Shown here one piece after another: positions 12,026 through 22,497 of a stretch of 64,000 nt of DNA; position 1 is the first letter of the stretch, and each line of letters begins with the position of its first letter. The stretch covers positions 62,438,621 through 62,502,620 of the forward strand of contig CM045993.1 of the NCBI GenBank assembly GCA_025175895.1, given 5' to 3'. The notes under the pieces were generated by a model that saw nothing but the letters and a program-made list of their open reading frames with translations, was not told the DNA's origin and made no database searches. Source of the DNA: Wurfbainia villosa. Lineage: Eukaryota; Streptophyta; Magnoliopsida; Zingiberales; Zingiberaceae. Both the position numbers and the translations under genes were made by a program.

Positions 12026-12500
12026 AGTACCGAGAAGGACTAGGGATTATATCTTTACAGGCGTGATCAATTAGTCCTACATGGGTTACACGGATTGGAT
12101 TTTCAATCGGATAGGGACAAGAGTAAGTCTACCTGTGGTTTGTGTTTACTTTTGGAGGTGGAGCCATAGCATGGAGGAGTGTCAAAATCGTGGCGGACTC
12201 TACCATGGAAGAGTATGTGGCGCCTACGAGGCGGCCAAGGAAGTCAGATGGCTCAGGAACTTCTTGATGGACTTGGATGTGATTCCTGGTTTGCCCAGAA
12301 CTATCACAATTTATTGTGATAATAGTGGTGCAGTTGCAAACTCGAAGGAACCACGAGCCCATAAGGCGAGTAAACACATAGAGTGCAAGTACCACCTCAT
12401 ACGAGAGATCGTAAAGCGAGGAGAAGTTGCTGTCGCCAAGATTGCATCAGAGGATAACCTGGCGGATCCATTCACTAAGGCCCTTCCAAATAGCGTTTGA
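12026..12500 (+). pseudogene. rnh: RNase H of B'
   Basis: The copia-type RNase H C-terminal half is readable from about 12200: AAKEVRWLRNFLMDL, then IYCDNSGAVANSKEP with its catalytic Asp, then HIECKYHLIREIVKRGEV and DPFTKALPNSV before the stop at 12500. The N-terminal part (12026-12200) is in mixed frames. In intact elements this domain removes the RNA template. It ends 66 bases before the polypurine tract. Confidence 0.82.
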
Positions 12501-12565
12501 TAGGCATGTGGAGGACATGGGGATCAGATATATGGCAGAGTGATGACGGCATAGTCTTTTAGTAT

Positions 12566-12576
12566 AAGTGGGAGAT
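12566..12576 (+). promoter_or_regulatory. polypurine tract of B'
   Basis: aagtgggagat lies directly before the LTR start TGTTGGAATG at 12577. This is the usual plus-strand primer of plant copia elements. Confidence 0.88.
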
Positions 12577-12919
12577 TGTTGGAATGTATACTGAAAGCCT
12601 AGCTCTTTTTGTATGAACATTTTATTTTGAAATAAGAATCACATGATCATTGTTTGCATTTTATATATTCATTATATATGTGTGCATATTGTCTAATATT
12701 TTACATTGTAGATAACATGGTGCTTGGTGTGGCACAGAAGATCATGTTATCAGTACCTTGTAAAATATAAGTAAAGGCTCACAACCAAGATGGTTTTGGA
12801 CAAACCATTGGCATGGTTGTAGTGTAGCTTGGTATTGTTTTATCTTGAACATAGAGTTACACTAGTACACTTAGGTGTATTGAGTAGGACCGACATAGAG
12901 GTGATTCAATTTAGTACTG
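12577..12919 (+). repeat. truncated 3' LTR of B' (inverted-repeat arm 2, left)
   Basis: The first 343 bp of the LTR are the inverted copy of 15623-15965, with equal length and very few mismatches (for example cag versus cgg near 12750). The LTR breaks at ttagtactg. About 10 bp of filler (tagcttgag) follow, then inverted leader from 12929. Confidence 0.9.
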
Positions 12920-12928
12920 TAGCTTGAG

Positions 12929-13831
12929 TACGAATTCTACATTTGTAAGAGGAGGTTTTACCCATTAATTTTATTATCTTGTCAACCTTACTTTTTGACA
13001 AATAAAATTAATAGTTGGTTCCTCTTTAGCCCTACAAATAAAAGCAGTGACTCCGATGGGGAGGATACCTTTATTTGTATCTAAGTGTGCACCATTACAC
13101 GATACTAAGGGAATTATTTCGGATTATGTGCCTTACCGATGGGGAAGTACACACGCTCCTAAATAATTTCCTATAACCATTATTTGACCTAGTGATCCAC
13201 AAACAAACCCATCCGATGGAGAGGAAGGCACTCAAAGCCAACGCGCAAGTTTGTTGCATCACACGTCAAATTGTAATGGAGGCCGCGGGAATTAATTAAA
13301 ATATCCCTCTCCCACTTAGTAAATTGAGATCGAGGAATTTTAAACATACACAACATGCATATAAAACAAATAAGCAATAAATATGGAAAAAACAGAATTT
13401 TTCCAACTATTATGGCATTGTCCTCCAATATGCATCCCGTCGTGTCGCCACCTCGTCCGCTCCATCTTTTCCCGTGCGCAAGTCACCAAAGAGTTCCGAG
13501 CCGAGATAAAACATTTTAATTTACATCCATCGATCCTATACTACATGAAGGAGTGTTCAAATAATCTAGATCAAAGTAAACTAAAATGATCGGTTAAACA
13601 ATGTCGTATTTAATTACAAAAATTAAATACTAATCTAGCCTCGTCAACCCCGAGGATTCAAATAATAAATTTTACACACATCCATTCACATACACACACA
13701 TGGCCATAATAGTCGGATCTTATGCCTGCAACCAAAGAGTTAAACTACGCATATCCTACTATTATCTGGCACATATAATATATGAAAAATGCATAAAAAT
13801 CAATCCTAAACACACAAAACCGGAAACCGAT
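12929..13831 (-). repeat. inverted leader of B' (arm 1, right, plus adjacent leader)
   Basis: On the minus strand this is the 5' leader running from the primer site (13832) to its breakpoint at 12929. The part 12929-13355 duplicates 8131-8557 in reverse. The part 13356-13831 is leader that is missing on the left side. The cttccccatcgg motif copies recur. There is no gene; the short reading frames here are leader sequence. Confidence 0.88.
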
Positions 13832-13844
13832 GGCTCTGATACCA
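13832..13844 (-). promoter_or_regulatory. primer binding site of B' in inverted position
   Basis: The complement reads tggtatcagagcc, two bases after the LTR end (ACCCAACA). It shows that the minus-strand LTR at 13847-15965 is a 5' LTR with its own leader. Confidence 0.93.
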
Positions 13845-14682
13845 ATTGTTGGGTGGATGCTTCGGAGGCTCATTGGCTCCCATGTCCCCGGATTAAAATT
13901 TTCACTAATGAAAGGATTAATCCGGATGGGATGAGCTTCCTTAACAACACCATTTCGTCGTCGTGCTAACAACTTGAGTGGTCGCTTGAACAAACTAGTT
14001 GTTCAAGCAACACAACTCTTCTAGTTGGTTAGCCGCGGAAGAGACGACGGATGGATCGTCGGTTTTTGTGTTTGTCTTCGGGGTCCATGATTATACAATA
14101 TATATTCATACACACACATGCATAATCAAAACAAATAAGAACATGCTCAGATCTGTACATAAAGTTAAAATAACTTTATACCTCACGATCTTCTACCGTA
14201 TGTCCTATCCTTCTCGTGGACGACGTGTGAACGAAGATCCTCCACGAGTAGAAGCCTTCTAGATCGCTTTCTTCTCTACCTTGTCCGCTGCGAACAAAGA
14301 GAAGAACTAGAAAATACCTTTCCTATCTAGAACCGGCCACCAAATTAGGGAATTTGGTGCAACCGCCGGCCAAGGAGCAATGGATGATGCGCCGGCCAAC
14401 TTCTCCAAGAAGAGTTGCCGCCGGCCACTTTTGGAGTATAGGGAGGAGGAAGAGAACCGGCCACCAATGGGAGGAGAACCGCCGGACAAGGAAGAAGGGA
14501 AAGACCTTAAGGTTGGGCGCCGGCCAAGTATTGATGGTGCAAGTTGGGCGCCGGCAACAACTAGAAGGAAGGAGAAGTTGCCGCCCAACCCTAGCTCCAA
14601 ACCCTAGCGGCCCACCTCCAAAAGCCAAACCCTAATTCTTTCAATCCTCTCTTGATTAATTTTTCCACCCAACCCTAGCCAT

Positions 14683-14692
14683 CTATTTATAG
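14683..14692 (-). promoter_or_regulatory. TATA-like box of the B' LTR
   Basis: The minus strand reads ctataaatag inside the LTR, with the minisatellite directly upstream. It is a plausible core promoter; no transcript evidence is available. Confidence 0.5.
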
Positions 14693-14711
14693 AATAGGGC
14701 TTAAGCCTCCT

Positions 14712-15028
14712 TTAATCTCCACCGTCGGATCTAGGGATTTAATCTCCACCGTCGGATCTAGGGTTTTATCCCAACCGTCGGATCTAGGGTTTAATCCCAA
14801 CCATCGGATCTAGAATTTCATCCCAACCGTCGGATCTAAGGTTTCATCCCAACCGTCGGATCTAGGGTTTTATCCCAACCGTCGGATCTAAGGATCTAAT
14901 CCCAACCGTCGATTCTAGGATTTCATCCTAACCGTCGGATCTAGGGATTTAATCCCAACCGTTGGTTCTAGGGTTTCATCCAACCACCGGATCTAGGGAT
15001 TTAATCCCAACCGTTGGTTCTAGGTTTT
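14712..15028 (-). repeat. about 28-bp minisatellite in U3 of the B' LTR
   Basis: About eleven copies of a 27-29 bp unit built on aaccgtcggatctaggg, with small variants such as accgttggttcta, lie immediately upstream of the TATA-like box on the minus strand. The related solo LTR E has only one recognisable unit (near 32290). Confidence 0.85.
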
Positions 15029-15965
15029 GTTTTACATTCTTGGATCTAGACTTCACAAGGATTATAGTAGGCTACGATAGGGACCATAAGGAGGAGTTGG
15101 GTCTTGGCCACCCGATGGATCGGAACCACACAAACTTTATCCATCAATGATGTTCCATTCCACTAGAGGATCATCATTGAACTACCTCACCAACCCCCAT
15201 AAATCAATATGGGCTCCATATATTATTTGTACATTAATCTCCCCGTGTTTAAGATATCGAATGTCCGTCAATTAATTAATTTACTGACCATCAATTAATT
15301 AACATCTAATTCCTCGAGTAGTACCACTCAACCTTATCATCATGTTGACTAAGTCAACCAGCTGGGTTTACATGATGAACCTTATGAGATCCTCAAGGGG
15401 ACATCATCAACCTAATATATAGGACACGGTTTCCTCCTATAATCAACGGCACACCATGTAAATAATATTATTTCCCAACTTACCGGGCATATTGATTTAA
15501 TCCATCTAAATCTCATCCTATTGTAAATCAAAGAAATAAATACTAAGTACATGTGCCCGTTATTATATCGGGATTAAGAGCATGTACAACATAATATCCG
15601 AGGTCCGATTCAATTATGTAGTCAGTACTAAATTGAATCACCTCTATGTCGGTCCTACTCAATACACCTAAGTGTACTAGTGTAACTCTATGTTCAAGAT
15701 AAAACAATACCAAGCTACACTACAACCATGCCAATGGTTTGTCCAAAACCATCTTGGTTGTGAGCCTTTACTTATATTTTACAAGGTACCGATAACATGA
15801 TCTTCTGTGCCACACCAAGCACCATGTTATCTACAATGTAAAATATTAGACAATATGCACACATATATAATGAATATATAAAATGCAAACAATGATCATG
15901 TGATTCTTATTTCAAAATAAAATGTTCATACAAAAAGAGCTAGGCTTTCAGTATACATTCCAACA

Positions 15966-16100
15966 GACGAGCCTACATCCTATCAAGAAGCTATGATGAG
16001 CCCAGATTCTGAGAAATGGCTAGAGGCCATGAGATCCGAAATGGAATCCATGTACACTAACCAAGTATGGACCTTGGTTGATCCACCTGAAGGGGTAAAA
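15966..16100 (+). pseudogene. rt: element A: start of RT domain between two insertions
   Basis: This 135-bp island of A lies between B' and C. It begins with the second TSD copy gacga and reads DEPTSYQEAMMSPDSEKWL, the usual copia linker into RT. It ends at VDPPEGVK with the TSD taaaa (16096-16100) of element C. Frame and family motif continue at 27217 with PIGCKWVF, confirming that C split this domain. Confidence 0.88.
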
Positions 16101-16849
16101 TGTAACGCCCGTAAAATTCCTAGCAATTTTACAGGAATTTTTGGCTTGATGATCATGGGCCTTGGGTGGGCCTTTTTCCAAAACAAAAGAAAATAAGCCA
16201 AAAATGGATGCAAGACCTAGGAATTGAACTCCAAACCTCTAGAGATAGCCAAACCCTATAGATGCACCCACTAACCAGAAGCCCAATAGGATATTATCAT
16301 TAGAGGAAGGGGGGGGGATTATAGATAAGTGTGATAAAGGCAAATGAAGAGGCATGGAAGAAGAGAAGAGAAACTTCTCTTCCTCCCTTTATAAAGAAGA
16401 GGGAAAGTTCTAATTTGCCACTTCCTCTCTTCTTCTCCTTCTCACCGAAACCTAGAGCCTCTCCCTCTCCATTTCCCTCTTTTGGCCAAACCTCATCCAA
16501 GCAAGAAAGCAAAGGCTAGGTTGGTTCTTTAGGTTATCTTCCCCACCCAAAGCAAAGCGAAGGATGTAAGTATCCCTCACCTGCATACGAGTAGCTTCGA
16601 TTGATGTTTGTAAAAGAAATCTATATGTTATATCTAACCAAGCTATGTTTTAGTTTATCAATGAAGTTGTATGCTATGTTTAGGAGGTAGATGATGATGT
16701 TAACATGGAAAAAGGAATTAGGTTAAAAGCTAACCCTAATAGCCCCTAAAGCCTATTCGGCCATGCCATGATTTTAGGGTTTTAATGAAGCTCTATGTCA
16801 TGTTTTTGTAACTATATGATGATGTTAGGATTAAGATGGATTAGGGCAA

Positions 16850-17300
16850 AAGTTAACCCTAAAAACCCTACTTGGACCATTCGGCCAACCTAGGTTTTTG
16901 GGTGAACAAATGAAGTTTTAATCCATATGTTATATGCAAATGAAGTTGTTGTTATATGAAATGGATTAGGTTGTTGTTATATGAAATGAATTAGGTTAAA
17001 GGTTAACCCTAAAAACCCTACTTGGACCATTCGGCCAACCTAGGTTTTTGGGTGAACAAATGAAGTTTTAATCCATATGTTATATGCAAATGAAGTTGTT
17101 GTTATATGAAATGAATTAGGTTGTTGTTATATGAAATGAATTAGGTTAAAGGTTAACCCTAAAAACCCTACTTGGACCATTCGTCCAACCTAGGTTTTTG
17201 GGTGAACAAATGATGTTTTAATCCATATGTTATATGCAAATGAAGTTGTTGTTGTATGAAATGAATTAGGTTAAAAGATAACCCTAGAAGACCCTATGGA
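16850..17300 (+). repeat. 150-bp tandem repeat in C LTR
   Basis: Three copies of a 150-bp unit start at about 16853, 17003 and 17153 (landmark ttaaccctaaaaaccctact), followed by a decayed partial copy at about 17279. The other LTR has the same array at about 24811-25260. Confidence 0.88.
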
Positions 17301-17779
17301 CCATTCGGCCATCATGCATTTTGGGGATTAGATGAAGTTTTAATATAAGTCTTATGTGCATATGAATTTGTTGTTAAGTTAAATGAATAGGTTAACATGT
17401 GTTTTATGTTGGGTGAATTCATGTTGACTTGTGATATTAAATAATGCTAGATGAAGATAACATGCCTTAGGTTAGTGTTTACTTACTTTTGATGCCATGC
17501 CTTTTTGCCATGTCTATGTGTATGCGATATTTAAAATATGTTATGAAATGGAAGAAGATAAGATTATGAAATGAAACAAAATGATATGTTCACGACATGA
17601 ATATGACATGATGATGAAATGAAGAATGATATATTATGAAATGAAGAATGGCATGTTTACGAAATGAAAGATGATATGTCCATGAAGGTAAGCATGATGT
17701 GTTATGAAATGAAGTATGCTATGTTTGCAAAATGAAATAAGCTATGTTATAAAATAAGCATATAAGTATTTTACCTTCC

Positions 17780-18050
17780 GCATGGTTGTACCAAGACCCT
17801 AACAGGGTCTAAGAAGGATGGCTCCTAAGATGCCCTAGGTCGATGGAATAAGACTCGGGCCTAGGATGGGCTTCTATGTATGATTGCCCCTAGGTCGATG
17901 GAATAAGACTCGGGCCTAGTACGGGATGGGCTCCAAGATGCCTTAGGTCGATGGAGTAAGACTCGGGCCTAGGATGGGCTTCTACGCTATGACGATTGCC
18001 CTAGGTCGACGGACTAAGATCGGGCCTAGTAACCTATTAGGTTCGAGACT
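17780..18050 (+). repeat. about 55-bp tandem repeat in C LTR
   Basis: Four copies of a unit with landmark taggtcgatggaataagact occur near 17836, 17890, 17945 and 18003. They are also present at about 25740-26010. Confidence 0.82.
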
Positions 18051-18199
18051 TGCTACCTCGGGCCTATTTAGGGATGCGCGCTATGATAATGAAGAAGTGG
18101 TACAATGCCGGGCCCAAATATGTTGAGAATTATATTTACGTACCTATAATATATGTTTTCAAAAGCATCCTGCATATGTTACCTGATTAGATTGTTATG

Positions 18200-18425
18200 T
18201 TACATGTTATGTTTGATATGCCATGTTTATGTCACTATGCTACATATGATGCATGTTATGTTTGATATGCAATGTTTATGTCACTATGCTACATATGATG
18301 CATGTTATGTTTGATATGCTATGTTTATGTCACTATGCTACATATGATGCATGTTATGTTTGATATGCCATGTTATGTCACTATGCTACATATGATGTAT
18401 GTTATGTTTGATAGGTCATACCTAT
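18200..18425 (+). repeat. about 49-bp tandem repeat in C LTR
   Basis: Four to five copies of a unit with landmark gttatgtttgatatgccatg give a repetitive reading frame that is an artefact. The other LTR has it at about 26165-26370. Confidence 0.85.
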
Positions 18426-19246
18426 ATGTTTTATGTTATGTTGATTTGCTACGTTACATATGTTATATGTTATGTTTAAGTAAGTCCTAGACGTACATGA
18501 CATGATGCTATGTTATAGATGATACATGTTATGCTGCCATGCTATGGATGAGATATGTTATGTTTACTCACGTTATTTATGCTACATGTTAAGTTGATTA
18601 CGCCACGTATGTTACATGTTATGTGGCTTATATGTTATGAATGTTACATGCTTATACGTTATGAATGGTACATGCTATGATTAATGTCGATATATGGTTT
18701 TGTGAGTAGGACTGGATCTTACTAAGCCTATGTGCTTATAGTTTATCTTTCCCTCGTACTGCAGATAAGGGTAAGGGATGGATAAACTAAAGGGAGCAGT
18801 AGGAGGGGCCAAATGTGTGTGGCAGTGGCATGGTGGAGAAGATCCGTTAGGTTTATATATATATGTTTACCTATGATGATGATGTTTATGGATGTCCTTA
18901 CTTATGTCTCCGTATGACAACGATGGTTATGAACCTGAACTAAGCACTAAGTATCTATCTAAGTTATAATGCATGCTCTATGTTAATAAGAAGAAGTAAA
19001 GAAGAAGTAAGAAGAAGTATCTATATATGTTATGATGCATGCTCTATGTGAAGAAGAAGAAGTATATATATATATATATATGTCAATGCATGTTTATGTT
19101 ATAAAAGAAAAAAAAATAATGTCTAAAGTCTTCCGCTGTAAGAAGTACGAAATATGTATAAAGTCTTCCATTTGTATGTATGTATGTATGTATTGTCACA
19201 TACGCGCCTCTGGATTCTGGGTCCCCAAAAGGACGTGTGGGATAGT

Positions 19247-19258
19247 TGGTATCAGCGG
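19247..19258 (+). promoter_or_regulatory. primer binding site of C (decayed)
   Basis: tggtatcagcgg follows the LTR by two bases. It matches the initiator-Met-type primer site over its first nine bases and then departs from it. Confidence 0.7.
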
Positions 19259-19560
19259 ATCCGCTTTCCACTACACACACATCAAGCTCCAAATCCTGCC
19301 GCTCCAAGTAAGAATTCTATGTCTTCTCTAATTTTGTGAATTTGTTTTCCATGTATGATAGGAAATGTTTCTAGCTTAAATATGCATGAAAATAGGTATG
19401 ATACCCTTATGCTTGTTCTTGTACGATATGAAATACCTTAAGCTTAAACTATGCATGAGAACATGAATGATGCCTTAAGCTTAAAATGACTTTATGTTAG
19501 CTTTGGTCTAAGTATGCGTAGGACAACGAACGAAAACTTATACTAGTTTTACCTTAATAT

Positions 19561-20606
19561 ATGAAGATAAACATGTCTGGAAGACGCAGTAGTAGAGCTG
19601 ATGAGCTAGCACCCCCGCATGACCTTACACACGTAGTCACAGAACTCCAACGACAAGTTACAGAACAACAACAAGTAATAACTACCCTAATGAATCGGAA
19701 ACCCATCGCCACCAACGGGCCCCAGCCCGATGGTTCGACAGGAAGCTTACCTGATCCAGTGGCAGAGACTAAAGCTGGAAAATTTCTCTGGTACTGGTGA
19801 ACCAAGGGATTCCCAAGCCTGGTTCAAGACGGTGGAAAGCATCGTGGAGCTACTGGACTGGCCCGAATGCGAGAAGATTAAGTGTGTATCATTCTGCCTT
19901 TCGGGAGATGCTCGGATGTGGTGGGAACGGGTTAAAACCAAGAGACAAGTAAATCAAATGAGATGGACAGATTTCAAGTACGAGTTCTTCGAAGAATTCT
20001 TCCACATGAGGGTGACCAACAAGCATTACGACGAGTTCACTGGGTTCCGACAAGGTGACCGATCGGGCCGGCCGTGAAGAGATTCAACCGACTTCGCACG
20101 TCGTGCCTGTGAGTTGGTCAAGACGGAAAGAGAAAGGGTCGACTATGCTGAAGATGCTCCGACCGAAATAGCTCAATGTGGCGGCGGAGTTCATAGACCG
20201 CAGACGCAGAGGAGCTGCTCAAGAGTGCCTTAATTACCGAGCATTACCGAACAACATTAGTCGAAAAGAAAGCACCGAGTGAAGGCAGGTCAGCCCCAGA
20301 GGTCGAGAGAACCAGAGTGCTTGGAAAGGGAACCCCACGCAAGAGAAGACAATGGGAGAATCCTAAAGGAGGTCCAATGAGCAAGCGGCCAGATCCCTCT
20401 GTGTGCTACTCAAGGAAGATACATCCTGAGTATGCTACCAAGGCACAAATCGAGACTGACAGGGCATAGAATCAAGGACTGTCCTATCTGTGTTCGTGCA
20501 CCTCCTCACCGTATGCCCGGCCCAGAGTGCTCCTCCACATTACATCGGATGAGGCCGCAATCGAAGGAACCCTAATCCACCAAGGAGACTAGAAGCCCCA
20601 CCAGCT
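19561..20606 (+). pseudogene. gag: gag of element C, multiply frameshifted
   Basis: The N-terminus (19561-19800) reads a polar leader ending in a Gln-rich helix. The capsid core is in another frame (19730-20077), with the gypsy retrotrans_gag signature SQAWFKTVESIVELLDWPE and CVSFCLSGDARMWWERVK. Beyond 20077 the frame is lost repeatedly; a decayed zinc-knuckle trace (GHRIKDCP-like, near 20460) precedes the protease. Gag of intact chromoviruses forms the particle. This copy could not. Confidence 0.82.
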
Positions 20607-20939
20607 ATGACAGATGCTAGGGTATTCTCTCTCACCCAAGAAGATGTGGCAAATGCCTCTACAGTTGTCACAGGTCAGATATTTATTTTCTGTCAGCATG
20701 CTACTGCATTATTTGACACTGGGGCAACACATTCGTTTGTTTCTACGCACTTTACTGGAAAGATAGACATACCACCACAAGCTCTAGATCACAAGTTCTT
20801 AACCACACTACCCTCGGGAGAGGTAATGCCCTCCACTCATATGCTGCGAGCCGCACTCCATCGTAACCGCGAGAGAACTCTATCGCGATCCGATAATGCT
20901 ACGCAGATTATGACATTATATTGGGCATGGATTTCCTAA
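20607..20939 (+). pseudogene. pro: aspartic protease of element C
   Basis: Open for 110 codons. The active site ALFDTGATHSFVS is intact (DTG at 20715-20723). The C-terminal half is shifted near 20850, so the ILGMDFL block appears only in the next frame (GMDFLSKYGA at 20921). It would cleave the polyprotein. Confidence 0.83.
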
Positions 20940-22497
20940 GCAAGTACGGTGCTTCGATCGAGTGCCGAAAAAGGAAAGTGGTATTCCAGCCGGAGGCGGA
21001 GCCTAAGTTCGAATTTATCGGAGAACCGAGGAGAAGAGTCAATAAGATTTTATCAGCCCTACAGGCACGTAAGATGTTAGACAGTGGGTGCACTGGGTTT
21101 CTGGCACACGTAGTTGATACAAGTCAAGATGAGGACCAGAAGCTAGAGAATGTCAGAGTTGTATGCAACTACCCAGAGGTATTCCCAGATGAACTACCAG
21201 GGTTAGCCCCAGATAGAGAGGTAGAATTTGAGATCGAGTTGATTCCTGGTACTAACCCGATCTCTAAAGCACCTTACCGTATGGCACCGGCTGAATTAAA
21301 GGAACCGAGGGGACAATACAGGAGTTACTCGACAAGGACTTATTCGCCCAAGTCGCTCTCCATGGGGAGCTCCAGTGCTGTTGGTGAAGAAGAAAGATGG
21401 GTCTATGCGAATGTGCATAGACTAATGAGCTACCGAACAATGTGACGATTAAGAACCGATCATTTAGCTGGATTGATGACCTGTTCGACCAACTAAAAGG
21501 TGCCGCCTTCTCTAAGATTGACCTGAGGTCCGGCTATCATCAAGTAAAAGTAAAACCAGATGATATACCAAAGACGGCCTTCCGGACAAGGTATGGGCAT
21601 TACGAGTTCGTAGTTATGCCCTTCGGAGTGACGAATGCACCTGCCCTGTTCATGGATTTGATGAATCGGGTATTCTCGGCATTCCTCGACAAGTTTGTGA
21701 TCGTCTTCATAGACGACATACTAATATATTCGAGAACCCCCGAGGAGCATGCAGAACACCTGAATGTGGTATTGCAGATTCTTCGGGAAAAACAGCTATT
21801 CGCAAAGTTCTCCAAATGCGAGTTCTGGCTTGAACAAGTATCATTTTTGGGTCACGTGATATCCAAGCACGGAGTGATGGTAGACCCAATAAAGATTGAA
21901 GCCGTGAGTAACTGGAACCGACCAAAGAATGCCAGCGAAATCAGAAGCTTTCTTGGGCTAGCAAGCTACTACCGGAAGTTTGTAGAGAACTTCTCCAGGA
22001 TTGCCGCCCCTATGACAGTCCTCACCAGAAAGAACAAGAAATATGAGTGGACGGACGCCTGCGAGAGGAGTTTCACAGAATTAAAAAGGAGACTGACCAG
22101 CGCTCCAATCCTTGCTCTTCCGGACAGTAATGAAGGCTTCGACATGTACAGTGACGCTTCCAAGTTGGGACTCGGAGCTGTACTTATGCAGAATGGCAAG
22201 GTCATTGCCTATGCCTCTAGGCAACTCAAGGAACACGAAAGGAATTATCCCACCCACGATTTAGAGCTAGCGGTCGTGGTCTTTGCTCTCAAAACATGGA
22301 GGCATTATCTCTATGGAGCTCAGTGTAGGATCTATACAGACCACCAGAGTCTGAAATATTTCTTCACACAGAAGGACCTGAACATGAGACAGCGCAGATG
22401 GCTCGAACTCGTCAAGGATTATGCGAGATTCTCTACCATCCGGGAAAAGCTAACAAGGTGGCGGATGCACTCAGCAGGAAGTCCTGCACCACCTTGA
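20921..22497 (+). pseudogene. rt-rnh: reverse transcriptase and RNase H of element C
   Basis: The N-terminal linker (FPDELPGLAPDREVEFEIEL) is in the 20921-21445 frame and is disrupted near 21300 and 21440. From 21442 a 351-codon frame holds RT: FSKIDLRSGYHQ, TAFRTRYGHYEF, the FIDD active site at 21706-21717 and FLGLASYYRKF. It is followed by gypsy RNase H with the YSDASKLGLGAVL and TDHQSLKYFFTQKDL segments. A frameshift near 22430 puts the last RNase H residues (ILYHPGKANKVADALSRK) into the next frame. Confidence 0.88.

Larger units (their letters stand above)
8131..15965 (+). mobile_element. element B': rearranged copia insertion with inverted LTR and leader
   Basis: This 7835-bp unit is flanked by a perfect TSD, gacga (8126-8130 and 15966-15970), inside the pol gene of A. 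It starts with TGTTGTGTATG, which is an internal leader sequence and not an LTR start, and ends with CATTCCAACA, the inverted start of its LTR. Reading plus: truncated leader, gag-pol, polypurine tract, the first 343 bp of the 3' LTR, about 10 bp of unrelated filler, then an inverted leader (917 bp), an inverted primer site and a complete inverted LTR. Two interlocked inverted repeats result: 8131-8557/12929-13355 (427 bp) and 12577-12919/15623-15965 (343 bp). The arms differ at only a few positions by eye. Confidence 0.9.
13847..15965 (-). repeat. complete inverted LTR of B'
   Basis: This 2119-bp LTR runs on the minus strand from TGTTGGAATG (15965) to CACCCAACA (13847), followed by the primer site. 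Its minus-strand promoter would transcribe through the inverted leader and then antisense through the truncated LTR and the B' gag-pol. The diverged solo LTR E (31462-33197) belongs to the same family and lacks most of the minisatellite, which explains its shorter length. Confidence 0.92.
16101..19244 (+). repeat. 5' LTR of element C
   Basis: 3144 bp, collinear with 24065-27211 and with few differences by eye. The 3' terminus reads GATA here against GACA in the other copy. Reading frames inside it (for example 16331-16519 and 18302-18490) recur in the other LTR and are not genes. Confidence 0.93.

Noticed and set aside
14307..14635. Overlapping frames on both strands, up to 101 codons
   Set aside because: They lie in the LTR of B', overlap one another in several frames, and show low-complexity Pro/Arg/Gly composition typical of GC-rich LTR sequence.
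13847..15965. A separate solo LTR inserted next to the B' gag-pol
   Set aside because: It is followed by a primer site and 917 bp of leader. No TSD flanks it alone; the only TSD flanks 8131-15965 as a whole.
16331..16519. Reading frame that could be called a small gene (twin at 24294-24611)
   Set aside because: Both copies lie at the same place in the two LTRs of C. The frame exists only because the LTR is duplicated, and it matches no protein family.
16850..18425. Evenly spaced repeats as a CRISPR-like array
   Set aside because: The units are directly adjacent without unique spacers, occur twice in the two LTRs, and the DNA is from a plant.
18302..18490. Met/Tyr-rich frame resembling a membrane peptide
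   Set aside because: It is the translation of the 49-bp tandem repeat in the C LTR and recurs at 26263-26451.
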